Positions 27,228 to 34,688 of a DNA stretch of 64,000 nt are shown in pieces. The stretch lies in contig OY770025.1 in assembly GCA_963669435.1 (NCBI GenBank), positions 3,286,001 through 3,350,000 of the forward strand, written 5' to 3'. Made by a program: the position numbers and the translations under genes. Below the pieces are notes generated by a model. The model worked only from the letters and a program-made list of their open reading frames with translations, ran no database searches and was not told where the DNA came from. Each line of letters starts with the position of its first letter. Within the stretch, counting starts at the first letter, position 1. The DNA is from CALJFL01 sp963669435 (GTDB lineage: Bacteria > Pseudomonadota > Gammaproteobacteria > Pseudomonadales > Halieaceae).

Positions 27228-28460
27228 CTAGATACGTTCTACAACAATGGCCGGAGCCATGCCGCCGGCTGCACACATGGTGACCAGGCCGAATTGCTTG
27301 TCCTGTCTTTCCAGTTCGTCCAGCAGTGTTCCTATCAGTACAGAACCTGTCGCACCGATGGGGTGCCCCAGGGCCATCGCGCCGCCATTGACATTAACTC
27401 TGTCGCGATCCAGATCAAGATCGCGGATAAACTTTTCGGCGACAACGGCGAAAGCTTCGTTGATTTCGAACAGGTCTATGTCAGACAGCTGTAGACCGGC
27501 TTTCTGCAAGACCTTTTTGGCCGCAGGCACTGGCGCGTTCAGCATCAATGTAGGGCAGTCACCCACATTGGCGGTGGCCACAATACGCGCGCGAGGTTTT
27601 AATCCGTGTGCACCTGCGTAATCTGGGGAGGCCAGTAGCAGGGCTGCCGCACCGTCCACAACGCCGGAAGAGTTGCCGGCGTGATGTACGTGGTTGATAT
27701 TGAGGTCCGGGAACTTTTTTAACACCAGGCTGCGAAAAGTGGTGCCCGCCTCATCCACCGGGTAATCCGCCAGGGCCTCGAAGGACGGTTTAAGTTCCGC
27801 CAGGGTTTCCATGGTGGTTCCCGGGCGGGGGAACTCTTCGTGATCCAGCGCAAGGCTGCCGTCGGGCTTATACACCGGTACCAGGCTGCGGTCGAAGTGC
27901 CCGTTCTTGATCGCATTATCCGCACGTTGTTGAGATACCACGGCCAGCGAATCCACGGCCTCCCGGTCGATGCCCTCAAGGGTGGCAATGGCGTCTGCGC
28001 ACACCCCCTGGTGAGGCTGTGGATGTGCTTCCCGCAGGCGCAGGTTATCGCTGTCCAGAAAGGGTGACTGGGTCGGGTCCTGCCCGAAGGTAGACATCAT
28101 TTCACAGCCACCGCCTATGACCAGGTCTTCCATGCCCGACATAATGGTGGCGGCAGCCAGGTTGACGCTGGTGATGCCAGAGCCGCAGAAGCGATCCAGC
28201 GTTACACCCGAGGAGCGCGTGTCATAGCCCGCGTCCAGGGCCGCCATGCGGGCGAGGTCGCCACCTTGTTGCCCGCGCTGGGTACTGGTGCCAAAAATGA
28301 TATCGTCGACTTCGGCAGTGTCGATCGGATTGCGTTCAGCAATGGCTTTTAACACAGTCGCGCCCAGATGCTGTGGATGCTGGTCAGCCAGTGCGCCCTT
28401 ACCACGTTTACCGATTCCCCGCGGGGTTCGGCAGGCGTCGATAATCCATGCGTCAGCCAT
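27228..28460 (-). CDS. Acetyl-CoA acetyltransferase / 3-ketoacyl-CoA thiolase
   Basis: This 410-residue thiolase has the nucleophilic cysteine at Cys92 in DRFCGSG, the histidine in ALGHPIGATG and the second cysteine in MCAAGGMAPA near the C-terminus. It catalyses the thiolytic last step of beta-oxidation or the reverse condensation. It lies 9 bases after the enoyl-CoA hydratase in an operon led by an APH-like kinase, which points to a degradative role. Confidence 0.93.
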   Translation of the reverse strand: MADAWIIDACRTPRGIGKRGKGALADQHPQHLGATVLKAIAERNPIDTAEVDDIIFGTSTQRGQQGGDLARMAALDAGYDTRSSGVTLDRFCGSGITSVNLAAATIMSGMEDLVIGGGCEMMSTFGQDPTQSPFLDSDNLRLREAHPQPHQGVCADAIATLEGIDREAVDSLAVVSQQRADNAIKNGHFDRSLVPVYKPDGSLALDHEEFPRPGTTMETLAELKPSFEALADYPVDEAGTTFRSLVLKKFPDLNINHVHHAGNSSGVVDGAAALLLASPDYAGAHGLKPRARIVATANVGDCPTLMLNAPVPAAKKVLQKAGLQLSDIDLFEINEAFAVVAEKFIRDLDLDRDRVNVNGGAMALGHPIGATGSVLIGTLLDELERQDKQFGLVTMCAAGGMAPAIVVERI

Positions 28461-28469
28461 GTTTGTCTC

Positions 28470-29234
28470 CTATTTACCTTTCCAGTTAGGGGCGCGTTTT
28501 TCGGCAAACGCGGTCGCTCCCTCGATGGCATCTTCGCTGGTGAACACCGGCATAACGATCTCGTTTTGCTTGCCCATCATCACATCGCTGGTCCAGTCCT
28601 GTGCCGATGACACCACTTTCATACTGGCGGCGACGGCCAGCGGTCCATTGGCGGCAATTTTTGCCGCCAATTCCTTCGCGGCGTCCAGCGCCGTGCCGGC
28701 CTCCACTACCTGGTTGACCAGGCCCAGGTCATAGGCACGCTGGGCGCTGATAAAATCGCCGGTAAGCGCCAGTTCCATGGCGATGCGGTAAGGGATCTGC
28801 TTGGGCAACTTCACCAGGCCACCCGCTGCCGCTGCCAGACCACGCTTAACTTCGGGAATACCAAACTTGGAATTGTCCGCGGCGATCAGCATGTCGCAAC
28901 TGATGGCCATTTCGAAGCCACCTGCAAGGGCATAGCCCTCAACGGCGCCGATGATGGGCTTGCTGCAGCGGTACTCGGTTAATCCGGCAAAGCCGCGGCC
29001 CGGGATAGCAGGTGTTTCACCGGTCACAAATGCCTTCAGGTCCATACCCGAACAGAAGGTGCCCCCTGCACCGGTGAGAATGGCCACTCGCAGATCATCG
29101 TTGCTTTCCAGTTCGTCGGTAGCTCTGACGAAGCCTTCGGCGAGTGCCTTGTTGGCGGCGTTTTTCGCTTCCGGACGGTTCAGGGTGATTATCATCACCC
29201 CGTTGTCGATACTGGTTAATACTTCATCGCTCAT
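28470..29234 (-). CDS. Enoyl-CoA hydratase (crotonase family)
   Basis: This 254-residue crotonase keeps both glutamates needed for hydratase chemistry: one in AGGFEMAISCD and one in GIPEVKRGL, equivalent to Glu144 and Glu164 of rat crotonase. The oxyanion hole segment is GTFCSGMDLKAF. This contrasts with the crotonase at 42.4 kb, which lacks both. It lies between the kinase-like gene (12 bases upstream) and the thiolase in one operon. Confidence 0.92.
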   Translation of the reverse strand: MSDEVLTSIDNGVMIITLNRPEAKNAANKALAEGFVRATDELESNDDLRVAILTGAGGTFCSGMDLKAFVTGETPAIPGRGFAGLTEYRCSKPIIGAVEGYALAGGFEMAISCDMLIAADNSKFGIPEVKRGLAAAAGGLVKLPKQIPYRIAMELALTGDFISAQRAYDLGLVNQVVEAGTALDAAKELAAKIAANGPLAVAASMKVVSSAQDWTSDVMMGKQNEIVMPVFTSEDAIEGATAFAEKRAPNWKGK

Positions 29235-29246
29235 AGCGGGTCTCCT

Positions 29247-30272
29247 CTATGCCTGGTTGATGTAACGTACGCCGAATTGGGCAAGCCCCTCGACCATTTC
29301 GCCCTTGGCCTTCGCTTCCGGGCTGGAAGCGGTGCCGATAAGCGCGCGTTTCTTCACGCCCTGTAAAATGGCCGCGAGGCGGAAGAAACAGAAAACGAGG
29401 TAGAAATTCCAATTGTCGATCGAGCTGCGGCCCGTGCGCTCACAGTATCGGGCGATGTACTCCTCGTCGCTTGGAATACCGAAATCTGTCCGGTTGATCT
29501 CCATCATCCCGCGCAGGCTGCCGTTTCCTGGAAGTTGCCAGGCCATCACCTGGTAGGCCAGATCCGCCAGGGGGTGACCCAGCGTGGACAATTCCCAGTC
29601 CAGCACCGCGATAATGCGCGGCTCGGTGGGATGGAACATGACGTTATCAAGGCGGTAATCACCGTGCACGAGGCCGTTGGCGCCATCGTCTGCGGGCATA
29701 TTGGCGGGCAGCCAGCTGATCAGGGTCTCCATCGCTTCGCTGTGCTCGGTTTCAGAGGCCCGGTACTGTTTGGTCCAGCGTGATACCTGTCGCTCAAAGT
29801 AATTGCCCGGACGACCGTAGTCGCCAAGACCCACTTTCTCCACGTCTACGGAGTGCAATGCAGCCAGTACCCGGTTCATTTCATCATAAATTGCGGCGCG
29901 TTCCGTGTTGTCCGCGACCTCTGGCAGGCTCGGGTCCCAGAACACGCGACCGTCCAGATACTCCATCAGGTAAAACATGGACCCGATGATGTCGTCGTCT
30001 TCACACAGGACATAGGTTTTTGGGACGGGCACGTCGGTTTGTGCCAATGCACTGATCACCTTGTATTCCCGGTCCACCGCGTGAGCCGATGCCAGTAGTT
30101 CGCCCGGTGGCTTGCGTCTGAGCACGTACTGACGCTCGCCGGCGGTGATTTTGAAGGTAGGATTGGATTGGCCGCCGGCAAACTTTTCCGCGGTCAGCTC
30201 GCCGTCAAAGTCGGGGATGTGGCCAGCCAGATATCTGGCCAGCTTGGAGGTGTCTAGATCCTGGGCGCTCAT
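29247..30272 (-). CDS. APH/ACAD10-like phosphotransferase family protein
   Basis: This 341-residue protein is of the aminoglycoside-phosphotransferase fold, in the group related to the N-terminal kinase domains of ACAD10/ACAD11. The catalytic loop is LVHGDYRLDNVMFH, and the metal-binding aspartate is in AVLDWELSTLGHP. The N-terminal FAGGQSNPTFKI is the nucleotide-binding strand-turn. Relatives such as LvaA of Pseudomonas putida phosphorylate 4-hydroxyacyl-CoAs during levulinate catabolism. Position at the head of an enoyl-CoA hydratase-thiolase operon suggests an acyl-CoA substrate rather than an antibiotic. The exact substrate is unknown. Confidence 0.88.
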   Translation of the reverse strand: MSAQDLDTSKLARYLAGHIPDFDGELTAEKFAGGQSNPTFKITAGERQYVLRRKPPGELLASAHAVDREYKVISALAQTDVPVPKTYVLCEDDDIIGSMFYLMEYLDGRVFWDPSLPEVADNTERAAIYDEMNRVLAALHSVDVEKVGLGDYGRPGNYFERQVSRWTKQYRASETEHSEAMETLISWLPANMPADDGANGLVHGDYRLDNVMFHPTEPRIIAVLDWELSTLGHPLADLAYQVMAWQLPGNGSLRGMMEINRTDFGIPSDEEYIARYCERTGRSSIDNWNFYLVFCFFRLAAILQGVKKRALIGTASSPEAKAKGEMVEGLAQFGVRYINQA

Positions 30273-30477
30273 GAGGTTCCTTGTGCGGTTGGGTGGACAT
30301 GGACTATGCCAGGGCGGGGCACAGTGTGTGGCTTGCGCAGTGTAGGGGCAATGGCATGCGAGATCAAAAAAATAGACGGCAGATGACAGGGGGGGAGAGG
30401 CTGGCTCGTGTTGTGATCTTGTTGCAGCGAGGGTACGCTTGCATGCCCCTTAGTTTAACAATAACAGGAACTATGCC

Positions 30478-32178
30478 GTGTATAAGGAATTGACCCAGGT
30501 CTGGGATGAGATGACATCACCCGGGCAGATGTTTGAAGTAGTCACCCAGGAAGTTCGCGGGGTCCCGGTGCGGTGTTTTGCACATGCGCCCGCTTCCATG
30601 CGCGACTTTTGGCTAAGTACCGCGGGCCACGGTGACAAGGATTACTTGGTGTACCAGGAAGAGCGTGTTACCTATGGCCAGGCCCACGCGTACACGGCTT
30701 CCATCGCCAATTGGTTACAGCAACAGGGCGTGGGTCCCGGTGACCGGGTAGCCATTGCCATGCGTAATTACCCTGAGTGGATGCTGGCTTACTGGGCAAC
30801 GGTGTCGATGGGTGCCGTTGTGGTGGGTATGAATGCCTGGTGGGTGGCCCAGGAGATGTCCTATGGCCTTGAGGATTCGGCGCCCAAAGTCCTTATTTGT
30901 GATCGTGAGCGTTTGCAGCGTTTCGAGGAAGTGCGCGCAGGTTTTCCCGACCTACAGGTGGTCGTGGTCCGCTCGCCGGACGAGCTGCCGGAGGGGGCGG
31001 TGGACTGGACCGAGTTGATTAATGCACCGTCGGAAATGCCGACCTGTGATATTGATCCCGACGACGATGTCTGCATCTTCTATACCTCCGGTACAACGGG
31101 GCGACCCAAGGGCGCACAACTGACGCATCGGGGCTGTGTTACCAACGTTATGAACCTGGGCTTTATGAACCTGGTGCAGCCCATGGCGCTGGCCCGTGCC
31201 CAGGGTATCCAGCCCGACCCGAATGCTCCGCCGCCATCAGTCAATGCCATCGTGGCAACTCCGCTGTTTCATGTGACCGCCAACAATTGTGTGGCACATG
31301 GGGTGGCAATGGCGGGCGGAAAGCTGGTGCACATGTATAAATGGGATGCAGGCGAGGCGCTCAGAATTATTGAAGAGGAAAGCATATCGGTTTTCACCGC
31401 CGTACCGATGATGACGCGAGAGATGTTGATGCACCCTGATTTTGGCAAGCGCGATCTTTCCTCGCTAAAGTCTATCGGTGGTGGCGGTGCCGCTATGCAA
31501 CCTGATCTTGTTGCCAAGGTCGATGAATCCATGGACAGCACTGACCCCAACACCGGCTACGGTATGACTGAAGTTTGTGGTCTTATCTCGGCGGTGAGTT
31601 CCAAGTTTTTCATCGACAAGCCATCCAGTGTTGGCCTGCCCGTACCGACCCTGGAAGCGAAATGCGTCGATGACCAGGGGCAAGCGCTACCTGCAGGGCA
31701 TGTGGGCGAGCTTTGGGTGCGTGGTGCCCCGGTAATCAAAGGCTACCTGAACCGCCCCGAAGCAACCGCCGAGGCGATTACCGATGGCTGGCTGCATACC
31801 GGTGATATTGCCTATCTGGATGAAGACGGCTTTATCTTCCTGGTGGATCGGGCCAAGGATATGGTGCTGAGGGGCGGCGAGAACGTCTATTGTGCCGAGG
31901 TGGAGAATGCCATCTTTTCTCATGACGATGTCGCCGAATGTGTGGTGTTTGCGGTGGAAGACGAGCGCCTGGGAGAAGAGGTGGGGGCGGCAATTCTGCC
32001 TCGTCCCGGGGCATCGCTGGACGCGGCCACCATCAGGGAACACAGTAAGGCACTGATTGCTGCATTCAAGGTGCCGCGTTATATCTGGTTTGTTGACCAG
32101 CCCCTGCCACGCAACGCCAATGGCAAGTTCGTTAAGCGCGATGTGAAAGAAGCCCTGGATCTGGCTGACGCCAGCTAG
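30478..32178 (+). CDS. AMP-dependent acyl-CoA synthetase (fatty-acid CoA ligase type)
   Basis: This 566-residue ANL-family ligase has FYTSGTTGRPKGA, NTGYGMTEVCG, LHTGDIAYLDEDGFIFLVDR and the C-terminal lysine segment PRNANGKFVKRDVK. The start is GTG at 30478, preceded by AGGAACTATGCC. It is divergent from the APH-like kinase/hydratase/thiolase operon, so it may activate the acid that operon degrades. The intergenic region (30273-30477) shows no clear operator. Confidence 0.9.
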   Translation: MYKELTQVWDEMTSPGQMFEVVTQEVRGVPVRCFAHAPASMRDFWLSTAGHGDKDYLVYQEERVTYGQAHAYTASIANWLQQQGVGPGDRVAIAMRNYPEWMLAYWATVSMGAVVVGMNAWWVAQEMSYGLEDSAPKVLICDRERLQRFEEVRAGFPDLQVVVVRSPDELPEGAVDWTELINAPSEMPTCDIDPDDDVCIFYTSGTTGRPKGAQLTHRGCVTNVMNLGFMNLVQPMALARAQGIQPDPNAPPPSVNAIVATPLFHVTANNCVAHGVAMAGGKLVHMYKWDAGEALRIIEEESISVFTAVPMMTREMLMHPDFGKRDLSSLKSIGGGGAAMQPDLVAKVDESMDSTDPNTGYGMTEVCGLISAVSSKFFIDKPSSVGLPVPTLEAKCVDDQGQALPAGHVGELWVRGAPVIKGYLNRPEATAEAITDGWLHTGDIAYLDEDGFIFLVDRAKDMVLRGGENVYCAEVENAIFSHDDVAECVVFAVEDERLGEEVGAAILPRPGASLDAATIREHSKALIAAFKVPRYIWFVDQPLPRNANGKFVKRDVKEALDLADAS

Positions 32179-32281
32179 CGCTTATTGTCCTAGCGCTGTT
32201 TCCACGGGCAGCGCTGAGGTAAAGCGTTAGCAATCGACATTACGTTGCCGCTGTAAGATTCGGCTTTACGTTTCGCTCTCA

Positions 32282-32316
32282 GGTTTGGACTTTAGGTTTC
32301 GACCTTAGGTTTCGAC
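32282..32316. repeat. Short imperfect 13-bp tandem repeat over the fpr stop codon
   Basis: Three imperfect copies lie head to tail: GGTTTGGACTTTA, GGTTTCGACCTTA and a truncated GGTTTCGAC. The last copies overlap the end of fpr, whose TAA is read from the TTA inside the second unit. On the fpr strand, a second in-frame TAA sits one unit downstream. Confidence 0.6.
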
Positions 32317-33078
32317 AAAAGCGCGCTCGATCACGTAGTGGGCAGCCTGCCCGTGTCGCGATTCCCTGAATCCCTGGCTGTCCAGCATGCGGGTAATATC
32401 CTTGAGCATGCTCGGGCTGCCGCAGATCATGAAGCGATCGTTTTCGAGACTGATCGGGTCGAGTCCAAGGTCCCGAGGCAGCTTGCCAATGCGCAGCAGG
32501 TCGGTAAGTCGACCGTTATTGCGGTACTTTTCCCTGGTTACGGTGGGGTAATAAAGCAACTTCTCGGCAACCATTTCCCCGAGGTACTCATGCTGCGGTA
32601 GCTCGGATGTAATAAGCTCCTGGTAGGCCAGCTCGTCGATAGTGCGGCAACCGTGCGTCAGTATCACCTTGTCGAAGGCCTCGTAGATCTCAGGGTCCTT
32701 GATAATGCTCATAAACGGCGCCAGGCCGGTACCAGTGGCAATCAGGTACAGGTTGCGCCCGGGTAACAGATGGTCCAGCACCAGGGTTCCGGTGGCCTTG
32801 CTGTTCACCAGGACCTCGTCACCCACCTGGATGTTCTGCAATTTGGACGTTAGTGGGCCATCGGGCACCTTGATGCTGAAAAACTCCAGTTCGTGCTCGT
32901 GATTGGCGCTGGCCATGCTATAGGCACGCATCAGCGGCTTGCCCTCATTTTCCAGCCCGATCATGGTGAAGTGTCCATTTTTGAACCTGAAGCCCTGGTC
33001 CCGGGTGGTCTTGAAACTGAACAGGCGGTCTGTCCAGTGGTGGACAGCGGTGACTTCTTCTCGTAACAGGGTGGCCAT
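32305..33078 (-). CDS. fpr: Ferredoxin/flavodoxin-NADP+ reductase
   Basis: This is a 257-residue FAD-dependent reductase of the bacterial subclass-I type. The FAD-binding motif is MRAYSMAS. NADP-binding features are ATGTGLAPFMSI and the late CGSPSMLKD. It exchanges electrons between NADPH and ferredoxin or flavodoxin. I chose the ATG at 33078, with AAGGAG upstream, because the longer frame from 33120 adds an unconserved leader. It is divergent from a LysR regulator, the arrangement of fprA and finR in Pseudomonas. Confidence 0.92.
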   Translation of the reverse strand: MATLLREEVTAVHHWTDRLFSFKTTRDQGFRFKNGHFTMIGLENEGKPLMRAYSMASANHEHELEFFSIKVPDGPLTSKLQNIQVGDEVLVNSKATGTLVLDHLLPGRNLYLIATGTGLAPFMSIIKDPEIYEAFDKVILTHGCRTIDELAYQELITSELPQHEYLGEMVAEKLLYYPTVTREKYRNNGRLTDLLRIGKLPRDLGLDPISLENDRFMICGSPSMLKDITRMLDSQGFRESRHGQAAHYVIERAFVET

Positions 33079-33211
33079 GGTCTGCTTCTCCTTGCTGTGG
33101 GCGCCGGGCTTACCGGCCAAATCAATGAGTACAGTGTAAGTAAGCGCCTTATATTGGTAAAACGGTAAATATCTATATAATATATCGGAAAAACAGATAT
33201 AGGATGCAATT
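33079..33211. promoter_or_regulatory. AT-rich divergent promoter region between fpr and LysR gene
   Basis: Within this 133-base region, the stretch 33145-33206 is strikingly AT-rich compared with its surroundings. It contains interrupted symmetry such as ATATCT ... AGATAT and ATATAATATAT. LysR-type regulators usually bind T-N11-A palindromes in such divergent gaps, often repressing their own gene while activating the neighbour. The precise operator is not determined. Confidence 0.45.
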
Positions 33212-34117
33212 GTGAGGTACAGCCTGCGACAACTCGAGGTATTCCTGGCAACCGCGCACTACGAAAACATCACCCGCGCTGCCGGGAGCCTGGCAATGTC
33301 GCAGTCCGCCGCCAGCGGTTCTCTGGGTGAACTGGAAGCGCAGTTCGGTGTGCGCTTGTTTGATCGGCTGGGGAAACGGCTCCAATTGAGTGAACTGGGC
33401 CGTGAACTTCGTCCACAGGCGGAAAACCTGCTCGCCCAGGCACGCCATTTTGAACAATCGCTGGCGGGGGAAGATGTGGTGGGGCGTTTGCAACTCGGTG
33501 CCACGCTCACCATAGGAAACTACCTGGCCGTCGCGATGATTGCTGACTTTCGTAGTCAGCACCCGGAGGCTGACGTCACCCTGGAAGTGGCGAATACGGC
33601 CACCATCGCGGAATCCGTCGCCAGCTTTGAACTGGATGTAGGATTGATCGAGGGTGAGTTCCACCATCCCGAGCTGGAAACCCGCCATTGGCGCGACGAT
33701 GAGCTACAGGTTTTCGCCAGCCCGGATCATCCGCTGGCGCGATTGCGGGAAGTTAGCGACACCCAGTTGTTGGCGCAGCAGTGGATCGTGCGAGAAACGG
33801 GTTCCGGGACCCGTCAGACCTTTGACCGGGCGATGGCCGGCATTCTTACGGACCTTGATATCAGCATGGAATTGCAACACACCGAGGCGATCAAACGTGC
33901 AGTGGAGGCGGGCCTGGGTGTGGGCTGCCTGTCTGCCATCAGCCTGAAGGAAGCGATAGCACGCGGTTCGCTGGTGCCGGTATCGGTGCCGCACCGTGAC
34001 TTCCACCGCCAATTGAATATCATTACCCACAAACGAAAATACCACGGGGCTGCATTGCGGCAGTGGTTGGATCTTTGTCTCAATCAGCAGGTAGCGGGGA
34101 ACGTCCTATCGAACTGA
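33212..34117 (+). CDS. LysR-type regulator, FinR-like
   Basis: This 301-residue LysR regulator starts at a GTG with AGGAT upstream. It has a winged helix-turn-helix at about residues 1-60 (AAGSLAMSQSAASGSL) and a periplasmic-binding-like effector domain after it. The N-terminus MRYSLRQLEVFLATA and the divergent position next to fpr match FinR of Pseudomonas, which activates fpr under oxidative stress and sulfite. That role here is inferred from layout. The end of the gene overlaps the start of the SprT gene. Confidence 0.88.
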   Translation: MRYSLRQLEVFLATAHYENITRAAGSLAMSQSAASGSLGELEAQFGVRLFDRLGKRLQLSELGRELRPQAENLLAQARHFEQSLAGEDVVGRLQLGATLTIGNYLAVAMIADFRSQHPEADVTLEVANTATIAESVASFELDVGLIEGEFHHPELETRHWRDDELQVFASPDHPLARLREVSDTQLLAQQWIVRETGSGTRQTFDRAMAGILTDLDISMELQHTEAIKRAVEAGLGVGCLSAISLKEAIARGSLVPVSVPHRDFHRQLNIITHKRKYHGAALRQWLDLCLNQQVAGNVLSN

Positions 34118-34659
34118 TCGACCCTATCGATAGCGCGCAGCGTGAAGAAGTGTGTGCAGAGACGGCCCGTTACGTGGCCAAAGCGGGTCAGCTGTTGGAC
34201 TACGAGTTTCCAGCAGTGCCCGTCGAATTCGACTTGAGTGGCACCACGGCGGGCATGTTTAAGGTCCATGGCAAACGACAATGGATTCGGTATAACCCGT
34301 GGATCTTCGCGAAATACTATGATGAGAATCTCCGCAGTACAGTACCGCACGAGGTGGCCCATTACATCGTCCACCACTTGTACGAACGGCGTCGGGTAAA
34401 ACCCCATGGTCCTGAATGGCAGGCGGTAATGGCTGGCTTTGACGCCGACCCGGGGGTGACGTTTGACCTGGATTTATCGGGTGTTCCGCAGCGACGGCAA
34501 CGCAATTACCCGTATTTTTGCGGCTGTCAGACCCACGCGGTGTCGAGTACCCGACACAATCGCGTGCAGCGCGGCAAGGCCAGTTATCAGTGTGCTACCT
34601 GCCACGGTGACCTGGTTTACCTGGGTGACCAAGGCCCGGTGCAATACCAGTTATTGTAG
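34063..34659 (+). CDS. sprT: SprT-like zinc metalloprotease domain protein
   Basis: This protein of up to 198 residues has the zinc site HEVAH followed by a distal H-G-P-E-W motif. At the C-terminus is a zinc-ribbon-like pair, C-G-C and C-A-T-C. These are the hallmarks of the SprT/Spartan family, whose eukaryotic members cleave DNA-protein crosslinks; the bacterial role is poorly known. The GTG at 34063 overlaps the LysR gene by 55 bases. A later start is possible, since the first 20 or so residues are not family-like. Confidence 0.82.
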   Translation: MVGSLSQSAGSGERPIELIDPIDSAQREEVCAETARYVAKAGQLLDYEFPAVPVEFDLSGTTAGMFKVHGKRQWIRYNPWIFAKYYDENLRSTVPHEVAHYIVHHLYERRRVKPHGPEWQAVMAGFDADPGVTFDLDLSGVPQRRQRNYPYFCGCQTHAVSSTRHNRVQRGKASYQCATCHGDLVYLGDQGPVQYQLL

Positions 34660-34688
34660 GAAACGTAGCAGAGACAAGGAACGGATGT

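Noticed and set aside
26877..27494. Plus-strand frame spanning the patatin end and thiolase
   Set aside because: It crosses a strong terminator and overlaps two well-supported genes in other frames.
29247..30272. Aminoglycoside resistance gene
   Set aside because: The APH fold is present, but motifs and operon place it with acyl-CoA kinases of the ACAD10/LvaA type.
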